The notes under the pieces were generated by a model, which saw nothing but the letters and a program-made list of their open reading frames with translations, had not been told where the DNA came from and did no database searches. The translations under genes and the position numbers were made by a program. A stretch of DNA of 64,000 nt from assembly GCA_017514975.1 (NCBI GenBank), contig JAFWIF010000030.1:1-64000 (forward strand), in the 5' to 3' direction. Below, in pieces: positions 8,511 through 17,096 of the stretch (positions are counted from its first letter, which is position 1; each line of letters starts with the position of its first letter). Source of the stretch: Candidatus Saccharimonadota bacterium (GTDB taxonomy: Bacteria > Patescibacteriota > Saccharimonadia > Saccharimonadales > Saccharimonadaceae).

Positions 8511-9743
8511 ATGCCCGAAGTAAAACCCAGCGAGGTTGAAAGCATAGCTAGCATTAAAGTCGTAGGCGTTGGAGGCGCTGGCGGCTCAGCGATAAATCGA
8601 ATGCGTGAGGCGGGATTGTCTGGCGTGGAGTTTATCGCGATGAATACAGATGCGCAAGCATTGCATAATTCAAAGGCGGACGTAAAAGTGCATCTTGGGC
8701 ATGATGCGACGAATGGCCTTGGAGCTGGCGCAGATCCGACAGTTGGCGAGAAAGCAGCGGAAGAAAGCCGCGAAGAGATTAAGAACGCCCTGTCGGGCGC
8801 AGATATGGCCTTTATAACCTTTGGTGCGGGTGGTGGAACTGGTTCTGGTGCGGGATATATTGTCGCAGAAGAAGCACGAAAGCAGGGGATCCTCGCGGTA
8901 GGTGTTGTGACGAAGCCGTTTTCTTTTGAAGGGGCAAAGCGCAAAGCGAATTCGGACTGGGCGATTGACCACTTGGCGCGAAATGTTGACGCTTTGATTA
9001 CGATACCGAACGATAGATTGTTGCAGACGATTGACCAGAGGACGCCGATGGTCGAGACGTTTAAGATTGCAGACGAAGTGTTGCGTCAGGGCGTACAGGG
9101 AATATCGGAGCTAATTACAGAGCACTCGTTGATCAATCTGGACTTTGCGGATGTACAGGCGATCATGAAAGATGCCGGCTCGGCACTGATGGGAATTGGC
9201 CGTGCGTCTGGCGAGAATCGTGCAACGATTGCGGCGCAACAGGCGATCGAGTCGCCGCTTATTGAGGTGTCGATTGACGGCGCACGTGGTGTACTCTTTG
9301 CGGTTGCGGGTGGTTATGATGTTACGATGGCGGAAATGCAGGAGGCTGCAGAGTTGATTACGGCGAGCGTAAGCCCAGATGCGAATATTATTTGGGGTGC
9401 TTCGATACGACCAGAATTGGAAGACGAAGTGATTGTTACGGTTGTGGCGACTGGTTTTGATTCGGAATATTACAAAGACGACCCGCGCGCACGAGGTGAT
9501 TTTGCGACGAGCTTTGAGGAAAAGAAAGAAGATACGGCCGAGAAGACGGAAGAGAAGTCCGAAGAGCAGAAGGCAGAAGAGGCAGTAGATGCGCATGCGG
9601 CAGAGATTGCAGATGCGATACCTCAGGAAGCGGGAGCGGATTTTACGCAAACGAGCAACGTAAATATGTGGGATGTGGTCAGAACTGAGGAGGACGAAGA
9701 CGATATTCCGGCGATTTTGCGAAGACGAAAGAAGAATAAATAA
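8511..9743 (+). CDS. ftsZ: Cell division protein FtsZ
   Basis: 410 residues. Tubulin-like GTPase that forms the division ring. The nucleotide motif GGAGGSAINRM is near residues 19-30, and the tubulin signature GAGGGTGSG is near 104-112. The T7-loop region with NLDFADVQAIM is present. An acidic, low-complexity linker (about residues 335-395) leads to the conserved C-terminal peptide DIPAILRR, which binds FtsA. The ATG at 8511 has ATAGGAG 8 nt upstream; a TTG two codons earlier is less likely. Its own promoter probably includes TATAAT around 8476-8482. Confidence 0.96.
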   Translation: MPEVKPSEVESIASIKVVGVGGAGGSAINRMREAGLSGVEFIAMNTDAQALHNSKADVKVHLGHDATNGLGAGADPTVGEKAAEESREEIKNALSGADMAFITFGAGGGTGSGAGYIVAEEARKQGILAVGVVTKPFSFEGAKRKANSDWAIDHLARNVDALITIPNDRLLQTIDQRTPMVETFKIADEVLRQGVQGISELITEHSLINLDFADVQAIMKDAGSALMGIGRASGENRATIAAQQAIESPLIEVSIDGARGVLFAVAGGYDVTMAEMQEAAELITASVSPDANIIWGASIRPELEDEVIVTVVATGFDSEYYKDDPRARGDFATSFEEKKEDTAEKTEEKSEEQKAEEAVDAHAAEIADAIPQEAGADFTQTSNVNMWDVVRTEEDEDDIPAILRRRKKNK

Positions 9744-9823
9744 TAAGCGAGCGATAGTATTGCGCGATGCTGCGTGTTTGGCGGAATAAGCAATACAAAT
9801 AACTAGCGTAAAGAGGAGCTTGC

Positions 9824-10342
9824 GTGAGCAACTGGAGAATAGGTGAGAGTAAAGTGATAGAGAGCCGCGAGTCGCAAGATGGCACGATGATTCGACGGCG
9901 GCGGGTGTCTCTTGACGGAAAGCATCGCTTTACGACGTATGAACGTATTGAGCGTCCTGGGTTAATGGTGCGAAAAACAAGCGGCGCAAAAGAAGCGTTT
10001 GATAGGGAAAAGTTGGCGCGAGCGGTGCGTAATAGTGTAGGGAAATATTTCGAGAGTGACCTTGATGTGCAAGAAATAATCGAGAAGGTCGAGGAAGGAA
10101 TTTACGAGCTAGGAAAGGACGAAATACTTTCTAATGAGATAGGTGAGATGATACTTGAAGTATTGTCGGAAGTGAACGAGATGGCTTATGTGCGATTTGC
10201 GAGCGTGTTTAGGGGATTTAAGACGCTTGACGAATTGGAGCGTTCTATCGCAGAACAGCGCGAGCGCATGCGACGGAAAGCGGAGAATGAGCAAAGTGAA
10301 CGGGCGCGCAAGCGGAGAATAATTAAAACAGCAAAGGAGTAA
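9824..10342 (+). CDS. nrdR: NrdR-like transcriptional regulator without zinc ribbon
   Basis: 172 residues from a GTG with GAGGAG about 8 nt upstream. The ATP-cone part is clear: VRKTSGAKEAFDREKLARAV, then IGEMILEVLSEVNEMAYVRFASVFRGF. The N-terminal part aligns with the DNA-binding zinc ribbon (ESKVIESRESQDGTMIRRRR, RFTTYERIE), but all four cysteines expected there are missing. In typical NrdR the start is an MxCPxC-type knuckle with a second CxxC pair; here they are SNW and SLDGK. NrdR represses ribonucleotide reductase genes by sensing ATP/dATP. The basic helices remain, so DNA binding may persist without zinc. Confidence 0.82.
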   Translation: MSNWRIGESKVIESRESQDGTMIRRRRVSLDGKHRFTTYERIERPGLMVRKTSGAKEAFDREKLARAVRNSVGKYFESDLDVQEIIEKVEEGIYELGKDEILSNEIGEMILEVLSEVNEMAYVRFASVFRGFKTLDELERSIAEQRERMRRKAENEQSERARKRRIIKTAKE

Positions 10343-10345
10343 AAT

Positions 10346-10612
10346 ATGAGGGTGGTAATAATATGGCGGGAAGAATCAGATTATGGGCGAGAGGTGAGAG
10401 AATGGTTGCATGATTTTGAGCGGCAGACGGGCAAGGAGATAGAGAGTGTTAATCCGGATGAGCCAGAGGGGATTAGCATAGGAAAAACCTATGACGTGGT
10501 GGAGTACCCGACAATTTTGGCGTTTCGAGACAATGGCGAACTGCTGCAAATGTGGCGTGGTCGCGAATTGCCGCGCATGAGCGAAGTATCGTACTATTTG
10601 ATGGATAATTGA
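10346..10612 (+). CDS. Small thioredoxin-fold protein lacking the CxxC motif
   Basis: 88 residues. The alternation of beta and helix segments and the cis-proline-type motif VVEYPTILAFRDNGELLQMWRG match the thioredoxin fold. However, no cysteine is present at all, so it cannot act as a disulfide reductase. It starts 3 bp after the NrdR stop with AAAGGAG upstream, so the two are one operon. Its role is unknown; a scaffold or binding function is possible. Confidence 0.6.
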   Translation: MRVVIIWREESDYGREVREWLHDFERQTGKEIESVNPDEPEGISIGKTYDVVEYPTILAFRDNGELLQMWRGRELPRMSEVSYYLMDN

Positions 10613-10694
10613 TGCCGGGCTTTGATGGTGTATAAATAAATGCGCGATGCAAAAATAATTTTGTTTTTTTGAACAAGTGTGCTAAGATAAAAGC

Positions 10695-10968
10695 ATAAAG
10701 CGTTTGAACAGCGATCAACTGTGAGCTGGTGAAAGAAAAGCTTTTGCAACTGCGAGGCCTTGGTCGGAAGCGCGAAGGCGTTTCAAAAGAGACGAAGGCA
10801 TGCGAAGGCTGAGTAGAATCACTCGTGAATCTGCGTAAAAGATAGAATAAAGCGCCGAGTTGTGTTTCGGAGGGGAAGCATTGACGAGGAAATTGGATGG
10901 TACCGCTCAAAAAGTTTGTCACGATTGAAGTGGCAGCGAAAGAGTTCCAATGAAAGTTGGAATTTTTT
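10695..10968 (+). promoter_or_regulatory. T-box riboswitch controlling ileS
   Basis: The T-box core GGATGGTACCGC lies at 10895-10906. It offers UGGU to pair with the ACCA end of uncharged tRNA, which fits a tRNA with discriminator A such as tRNA-Ile. A terminator hairpin (TTCCAA at 10945-10950, TTGGAA at 10957-10962, then a T-run) lies between the T-box and the start of ileS. An extended -10 box TGCTAAGAT at 10680-10688 precedes the element. The expected AUC specifier cannot be placed with certainty by eye; an ATC in the segment around 10815-10835 is a candidate. Confidence 0.8.
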
Positions 10969-10995
10969 TGTTCAATTTAAAAAGGAGAGTTATTC

Positions 10996-13900
10996 ATGAG
11001 ATATAAATACGGCGAGCGACGAAAAGCGAGCGAGTATGAAAAGGCGCTGGTTGAGTTTTGGAAAAAGGAAAAGACATTTGAGCGTTCGGTTGAACAGCGA
11101 CCAAAGCATGATAGTTACGTGTTTTATGATGGGCCACCATTTATTACGGGTAAACCGCATCATGGAACTTTGTTGTCTAGCGTAGTGAAAGATGTTGTGC
11201 CGAGATTTTGGACAATGCAAGGGAGGCGGGTTGAGCGACGATGGGGATGGGATTGTCATGGTTTGCCGGCGGAAAATTTTGTAGAAAAGCAGTTGGGGAT
11301 TACCGACAGAAGAGAGATTGGCGGAAAAGTGTCGCTTGAGGCGTATATTACGAAGGCGCGAGAATCAATGGTGGCGAATTCTGCAACGTGGAAGGAAACA
11401 ATTGATCGCGTGGGGCGATGGGTGGATTTTGATGGTGCGTATCGCACGATGGATAAGGACTTCATGGAGTCGGTGTGGTGGGCGTTTAAACAGTTGTACG
11501 AGGCTGGTAAGATTTACGAAGGCGAGAAAGTCTTGATGTATGATACGAAGTTTGCGACGCCAGTTTCTAAGGCTGAAGTGACGATGGATAATGATGCGTA
11601 TCGGGAGGTAACAGACCCGAGTGCGTATGTGAAGTTTAGGGTTACGGACGGCGGTATACTGAAAGATGTCGAAGGCGATACTTATCTATTAGCATGGACG
11701 ACAACGCCTTGGACTTTGCCTGGCAACCTAGCATTAGCGGTGAGCGAGGAGCTTGAGTATGGGGTTTATGCGGTTGATGGTGTAAATTTAGTGATGGCGA
11801 CTGAATTGGCTGAGAAGGTATTTAACAATAAAAAACTTGTAGAAGGTGAATATGAATTGTTGCGAAAATATCACGGTAAGGATATTGTTGGATGGAAATA
11901 CGAAGGGCTGTTTGGAGCGCAGCTTTCGGAGGGAAGCAAGGAAGGCGCGGGGCATTGCGTGTATAGCGCGAAGTTTGTGAGCGCCGAAGAAGGAACTGGC
12001 ATTGTGCATATTGCGCCGGCGTATGGTGAAGATGATTTCGAGTTAGGAAAAAAGTATGGCTTAAAGCCGCTTCACGTGATTGACGAGAACGGGTATTACC
12101 TGGAAGAATGGGCGAAAAAATTGCGAGAGGTAGGAGTGCGAGATACGGATGAAAGCGGGATTGAGGTGTGGAGCGCGAATAAGTTTATCGCGAAATGTTT
12201 AGCGGAAAAGGGGGTGATTTGGGAGATTGCATATATTAAACACGAATATCCGTTTAATCCACGTTCTGGTCAGAGAATTATGTATCGAGCGTTTCCGAGT
12301 TGGTTTTTCGATATTCAAAGCTCAAAGAGTCTAATGATTGAGCAAAATGAGCATATTAATTGGTTCCCAGATTACCTAAAGCACGGTCGATTCGAGAAAA
12401 ACATTGAGCAGGCGCCGGACTGGAATTTGTCGCGAGATAGGTTTTGGGCGACGGCGATGCCGGTATGGAAAGGCGATAGGGGCACGGTGCGCGTGGTGGG
12501 GTCGTATGATGAGTTGTATGAGTTGTCGGGCGTGAGGCTTGAGGATTATCACAGGCCGTGGGTGGATGAGGTGAAGTTTGAGATTGATGGGGAGAAATTT
12601 GAACGGGTCGATAAGGTGTTGGATTGTTGGTTTGAGTCGGGATCGATGCCGTTTGCGCAGCTACATTATCCGTTTGAAAATCGTGAGAAGTTTGAGGCGA
12701 ATTATCCGGCAGATTTTATAGTGGAATACGTTGGGCAAGTGCGGGCGTGGTTTTATTATGTTCATGCGGTGAATACGGCTTTGGCAGAGGCGGGAGCATT
12801 TGGAGAGAAAAATGGCGAAAAGGGCGAACTGAATGCGTTTAAGAACGTGATAACGACGGGAACGCTTGCTGGCAATGATGGGCGGAAGATGTCGAAATCA
12901 CTCGGAAATTATACGGATCCTAACGAGTTAATGGATAAGTACTCGGCAGATGCGCTAAGGTTTCTCATGCTGTCGTCGCCAGTGTTGTCTGGGGAAGATT
13001 TTGCACTAATCGATAAGGACGTGTCCGATACGGCGCGGAAGTTGGCGATGATTTGGAACGTTTACGATTTCTTTACGATGTACGCAGAGGTAGATGGATG
13101 GGGGTTGAATGGAAAAGTGATGCGAGACGGCTGGGTTGAGGGGGGAAACGGAAAGCCGCGCGCCGGTGCGGAGAAGAGGAGATTTGAGAATCCGTTGGAC
13201 GAATGGATTGTGATGAGGCTATATCAGCTAAGAGACGAGATAACGGACGGCATGATGAAGTACAATTTGCCGGCGGCGTTAGAAACGGTATTGCCATTCG
13301 TGGACGACTTGTCGAATTGGTTTGTCAGGCGTAGCCGGCGCCGTTTTTGGAAAAATGGCGCGGGGGCTGATAAAGAGGAGGCGTATTGGACTCTGTGCTT
13401 TGTGCTGTGTAATTTAGCGATATTGATGGCACCATTTACGCCGTTTTTGGCGGAAGAGCTGTGGCAGAAGATGACCGGTGGCGAATTGGAGGCCGAGGAT
13501 GATGGTCGTGGGGTTACAAAAGCGGCGTTTGTAACGGATAGTGTACATTTGATGCGTTGGCCACAAGCGCGAACAATCGACGAATCGGTGTTGAATAAAA
13601 TGACGAACTGTAGAGCAATCATCACGGAAGGCTTGGCGCAAAGGATGGCTAGAGACGACGAATATGGCCAAATAAAGGTAAGGCAGCCGTTGGCGTCGTT
13701 GAGATATGGTGGTGAGCGCCTAGAGGAGTTTTATGAGAAGATTGTGGCGGAAGAAGTAAATGTGCGCGCAGTAGAACATGATGATACGGCGCAAGAAAAA
13801 ATTGTGCTCGATAAGAAGTTGACGGATGAATTGAGGCGCGAAGGCTTTGCGCGAGAATTGATACGGTTTGTGCAGGCGGCGCGAAAGAAGGCGGGGTTAA

Positions 13901-14079
13901 ATGTTGATGATAGGATTCGTTTGGTGATAACGGGGGCGGATCAGATTGTTGAGGAGTATCGAAAAATGATTAGTGACGAAGTGTTGGCGAAAGAATTGGC
14001 GCTAAAGGGGAATTATGCGTACGACGAAATCGTGAAGGTAGAGAATCAGCAAGTTACGATATCGTTAGAAAAAGCATAA
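10996..14079 (+). CDS. ileS: Isoleucyl-tRNA synthetase
   Basis: 1027 residues, class I aminoacyl-tRNA synthetase that charges tRNA-Ile in the cytoplasm. The HIGH-type motif reads GKPHHGTLL (about residues 50-58). The editing (CP1) region includes LAWTTTPWTLPGN. The second nucleotide motif is GRKMSKSLGNYTDP (about 632-645). The sequence style (HHGT, long C-terminus with anticodon-binding and extra domain) is that of the eukaryote-like type 2 enzyme, many members of which resist mupirocin. AAAGGAG lies about 9 nt before the ATG. Expression is governed by the T-box upstream. Confidence 0.96.
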   Translation: MRYKYGERRKASEYEKALVEFWKKEKTFERSVEQRPKHDSYVFYDGPPFITGKPHHGTLLSSVVKDVVPRFWTMQGRRVERRWGWDCHGLPAENFVEKQLGITDRREIGGKVSLEAYITKARESMVANSATWKETIDRVGRWVDFDGAYRTMDKDFMESVWWAFKQLYEAGKIYEGEKVLMYDTKFATPVSKAEVTMDNDAYREVTDPSAYVKFRVTDGGILKDVEGDTYLLAWTTTPWTLPGNLALAVSEELEYGVYAVDGVNLVMATELAEKVFNNKKLVEGEYELLRKYHGKDIVGWKYEGLFGAQLSEGSKEGAGHCVYSAKFVSAEEGTGIVHIAPAYGEDDFELGKKYGLKPLHVIDENGYYLEEWAKKLREVGVRDTDESGIEVWSANKFIAKCLAEKGVIWEIAYIKHEYPFNPRSGQRIMYRAFPSWFFDIQSSKSLMIEQNEHINWFPDYLKHGRFEKNIEQAPDWNLSRDRFWATAMPVWKGDRGTVRVVGSYDELYELSGVRLEDYHRPWVDEVKFEIDGEKFERVDKVLDCWFESGSMPFAQLHYPFENREKFEANYPADFIVEYVGQVRAWFYYVHAVNTALAEAGAFGEKNGEKGELNAFKNVITTGTLAGNDGRKMSKSLGNYTDPNELMDKYSADALRFLMLSSPVLSGEDFALIDKDVSDTARKLAMIWNVYDFFTMYAEVDGWGLNGKVMRDGWVEGGNGKPRAGAEKRRFENPLDEWIVMRLYQLRDEITDGMMKYNLPAALETVLPFVDDLSNWFVRRSRRRFWKNGAGADKEEAYWTLCFVLCNLAILMAPFTPFLAEELWQKMTGGELEAEDDGRGVTKAAFVTDSVHLMRWPQARTIDESVLNKMTNCRAIITEGLAQRMARDDEYGQIKVRQPLASLRYGGERLEEFYEKIVAEEVNVRAVEHDDTAQEKIVLDKKLTDELRREGFARELIRFVQAARKKAGLNVDDRIRLVITGADQIVEEYRKMISDEVLAKELALKGNYAYDEIVKVENQQVTISLEKA

Positions 14080-14140
14080 GATTTTTGGCGGATTAACAGG
14101 GGTCGATTTGACAAAATTGCAAAATAAAGCATAAGTAGTA

Positions 14141-14169
14141 TTGACAAAAAGCGCAAAGTGTGCTAGTAT
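14141..14169 (+). promoter_or_regulatory. Strong consensus promoter for 14287 gene
   Basis: TTGACA at 14141-14146, a 17-bp spacer ending in TGC, and TAGTAT at 14164-14169. The same architecture (TTGACA, 17 bp, TGC + TAGTAT) recurs at 17023-17051 before another gene of this cluster. A second TTGACA at 14108-14113 lacks a good -10 box. Confidence 0.75.
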
Positions 14170-14286
14170 GGTAGATAGTTAGATAACAAAAATAAACATC
14201 TAGCAAATAAACAAAACAAAAAGGCGCAAGATTGGGCGAAACGCTGCAAAATTGGCTCTACGGAGTCGGAAGGATGAAACATAAAC

Positions 14287-14880
14287 ATGAAAAATACCGA
14301 AAATAACAAGATGGCGTCAAATGCAATGTGGTGGAACGTGGGGCAAGCCTTTAGGAAAGGGCGCGTTAGTGGTGCAGCGGAGTCTAGTAGTGCAGCGGAG
14401 TTGCCGCAACCGAGCAAGAAGTACGGAAAGGCGATGTTGGATGCAAAAGGCGGCGGTGTTTTGGGTAGCAAGATGTATATGATACCGCCGAAGGAGACGG
14501 GTCGGTATGACGAGAATGATACAAAGGAGTACTACATGTACGCGGGGAAAGAGAGCGATGAGGTGCTTGCGAATGACGAGTCGTTAGAATTGGCAGAGAA
14601 GCCACCGCGCAAGGCGACGCAAGGATTTTTGAGTAGATTGGTGAGGGTTGCGAAAAATAAAAAGATTGGTGAGAAGAAGACGAAAGAGCGTGACTTGAAA
14701 GAGAGCGAACTGAAGGAGCGTGGACTGAAAGAGCGTGGGGGTGAATCTGAATCTGAATACGAAGAGATAAAAGGTGGGGGCGGCGTGATGGGGCGTGATG
14801 GTGAGGTGATGTTGAGGATTGCGATGTTTTTGCAGAAAAGGCGACAGAATGGGCCGGTTTTGAAGGGAGCGAGGCGGTAA
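14287..14880 (+). CDS. Unrecognised charged protein, surface-cluster gene 1
   Basis: 197 residues with no signal peptide and no membrane segment. The middle part is SKMYMIPPKETGRYDENDTKEYYMY. A later stretch has degenerate KERDLKE/SELKERGLKERG repeats, then a glycine-rich and basic C-terminus. I do not recognise it. It begins the block of four unfamiliar genes between ileS and rplU. A roughly 110-nt leader separates promoter and ATG, with GGAAGG 14 nt upstream, so the start is not certain. Confidence 0.5.
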   Translation: MKNTENNKMASNAMWWNVGQAFRKGRVSGAAESSSAAELPQPSKKYGKAMLDAKGGGVLGSKMYMIPPKETGRYDENDTKEYYMYAGKESDEVLANDESLELAEKPPRKATQGFLSRLVRVAKNKKIGEKKTKERDLKESELKERGLKERGGESESEYEEIKGGGGVMGRDGEVMLRIAMFLQKRRQNGPVLKGARR

Positions 14881-14982
14881 TGTGATGAGAATGTAAAAAA
14901 AGGGGGGGATTTTTTGATGTAGAGAAAGGTGCTTGTGGCGTAGCGTTTATGGTATAATCGGTCAAAAGGAGATAATACTAGC

Positions 14983-16998
14983 ATGGGCGAAAACGCGCGC
15001 AAACAAGAATTCGTGGATGGCGATGGTTACTATGGTGGCTGGCAAAAGTTAACCACAGTCAACGTGGGTCATGAGAATAACAGTAAGAGTGTTGCTGGAG
15101 AAGATGCGACAGGCGATAAACCTAAGGATAATTTATTGCAGTTTCCGGTGAAGACGGAGCAAGAAGCAGGAGGCGGCGGCGAGAAGGGCGACGAAACAAA
15201 AAATGACGACGAGAAGAGTGACGAAACAAGAAATGACGACGAGAAGAGTGACGAAACAAGAAACGGTGACGAGAAGAGTGGCGAAACGGGAAACGGTGAC
15301 ACGGCAGGCGCCGAAACAGTATCTAGTACGGAAGATGGAGAGGAAGTTGTTGATGAGGCATTGGGCCGCAGCGTGAAAGGTGGAGAGAATGTTGTTGATG
15401 AAGCATTGAATCACAGTGCTGACGGAGAGATAATTGCGCAGATTAATGGAGAACAAAGTGGGCAAGGGTTTGTAGGGGGCGATATGGGTGAAGTGCGACC
15501 GGTAAGTGAGGCGGACGCAGGAAGCGAGACGCATGGCAGCAACTTGGCAAGTGGTGAATATGTGAATGCGCGCAAAGACATAAACCTACTCGGCATAGGT
15601 AAAAAGGTAGAGGTAGACAAAAAAGAAAGAACCGAGGCAGGTCAGGAGAAAAAAACAGATGAAACCTGGCTTGATAAGGAACTACGGAGAAAGATAGAGG
15701 CTTTGCGGTATTGGGCGGATAAGGGAACGCCTGAAACGTATATGACGAAGCAAGGTAAGCTTTTGGGGTCAGACATCGTTAACGAGAGTGTAAAAGTAGG
15801 AGTAGGCGAGTGGGGCGATCAGAAGGGCAAGGTGTTGCGTGATAAATTGCTGGTAGAGGACGGGCAGATAGTGTTTATACAGAATTATAGGGCAGAAGAA
15901 GATAGTAATTACGTGAACGAAAAAGAAGTGCCGGTGCGCAGGTTCTTTGGGTTGGGGCCAATTAAGAAAGATCGCAATGGCAATCCGATTACAAAAACAA
16001 AGTGGGTGCATGTGCCGACGTATGGAAGAATAAGCCAGAGAAAGATTAAGCTAGACGATTTGATTGCGGATACGGAAAACCCAGATCCAGACGAAGCGGA
16101 GCTAGCAAAGCATAAGCTAAACGAGATTATCAGTCCCTTCGTAAAGGTTGAGGGGCTGGAGATGCCGGAGGCGATAAAGCTAAGAGCGCAGATACAAGAA
16201 AACAAACAGGGGTCGCAAGAGAAAGGGATGGAAAATAAAACGGATTGGATGGATGCGCTAAGGTTTAAGGTGAAGGAGGAGCAAAAGTTAAATGCGTACA
16301 AAAACGCTAGTCTGCAGGATGTCGAGAAGTGGAAGGGCGACGCAATGGTAGATTATGTAGCGCAGAAGTTAGAGCAAGCGTCGCCTGCGGTTAGAGCGCG
16401 CGTAAATGCTGTAAAATACGATACGCAGATAGCATCTCTAAAAGAAGAAGTGACGGATATGCAGGATGAAATTCGCTCATTGGGGTTCGCGTTCCCGTTT
16501 ACGCGTAAGGCGCGACGAAAGCGAGCGATGCGCGAGGAGCTTGCAGAGCGCCAAGAAGAGCTTGATGCTGTGTACAGGGAAAAAGATGAGGTGCATATCG
16601 ACAGGTACAAGAGTGCGACATTGAGTGACGACGAAAGAGAGGAAGTGCGAGATTTTACAGAGATTATAGGTAAAGCCGTGAAAAAACAGGAGCGTGAAAG
16701 AATAAAGGCGTTACTTAAAGAGTGTGAAACGATAATAGATAATAACTTAACTGGCTCGATTACTGGTGACTATGGACAGATTCGTTATCCAATAGTAGAA
16801 GATAAAGGCCCGAGAGATGCCGTGATAAAAAGGTCTCTATATAATGTCTGGAGATATTCGAGGCGCATCAATCGCTATGCGGCAAAAAATCCCGATTTTA
16901 AAAAAGATAGTGAACAAGCAATTGCATTCGCGAATGGCGCGAAGTATAGAGAATTGCGCGAGGCGATAGATAGGGCGCCAGAACGAGGAGGGTGGTAG
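14983..16998 (+). CDS. Unrecognised large cytosolic-type protein with 10-residue repeats
   Basis: 671 residues, no signal peptide or membrane helix. Residues about 67-106 hold four tandem, partly decayed copies of a DETRNDDEKS unit, encoded by a 30-bp DNA repeat (15187-15300). VVDEAL is repeated after it. The C-terminal two thirds are globular-looking, with a predicted coiled coil around residues 475-545 (EEVTDMQDEIRSL, REELAERQEELDAVYREKDE). Function unknown. An extended -10 box TGGTATAAT (14950-14958) and AAAGGAG precede the ATG. Confidence 0.55.
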   Translation: MGENARKQEFVDGDGYYGGWQKLTTVNVGHENNSKSVAGEDATGDKPKDNLLQFPVKTEQEAGGGGEKGDETKNDDEKSDETRNDDEKSDETRNGDEKSGETGNGDTAGAETVSSTEDGEEVVDEALGRSVKGGENVVDEALNHSADGEIIAQINGEQSGQGFVGGDMGEVRPVSEADAGSETHGSNLASGEYVNARKDINLLGIGKKVEVDKKERTEAGQEKKTDETWLDKELRRKIEALRYWADKGTPETYMTKQGKLLGSDIVNESVKVGVGEWGDQKGKVLRDKLLVEDGQIVFIQNYRAEEDSNYVNEKEVPVRRFFGLGPIKKDRNGNPITKTKWVHVPTYGRISQRKIKLDDLIADTENPDPDEAELAKHKLNEIISPFVKVEGLEMPEAIKLRAQIQENKQGSQEKGMENKTDWMDALRFKVKEEQKLNAYKNASLQDVEKWKGDAMVDYVAQKLEQASPAVRARVNAVKYDTQIASLKEEVTDMQDEIRSLGFAFPFTRKARRKRAMREELAERQEELDAVYREKDEVHIDRYKSATLSDDEREEVRDFTEIIGKAVKKQERERIKALLKECETIIDNNLTGSITGDYGQIRYPIVEDKGPRDAVIKRSLYNVWRYSRRINRYAAKNPDFKKDSEQAIAFANGAKYRELREAIDRAPERGGW

Positions 16999-17022
16999 TG
17001 CGAGTGGTGTATGATTTCTCAC

Positions 17023-17051
17023 TTGACAAGCGTAAGCTTCTTTGCTAGTAT
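17023..17051 (+). promoter_or_regulatory. Consensus promoter for 17097 gene
   Basis: TTGACA at 17023-17028, a 17-bp spacer ending in TGC, and TAGTAT at 17046-17051. It is the twin of the promoter at 14141 and suggests co-regulation of genes within this cluster. Confidence 0.75.
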
Positions 17052-17096
17052 GCCAGTATATATTGGTCAAACATAAACAAGAAAAGGAAAAAAGAG

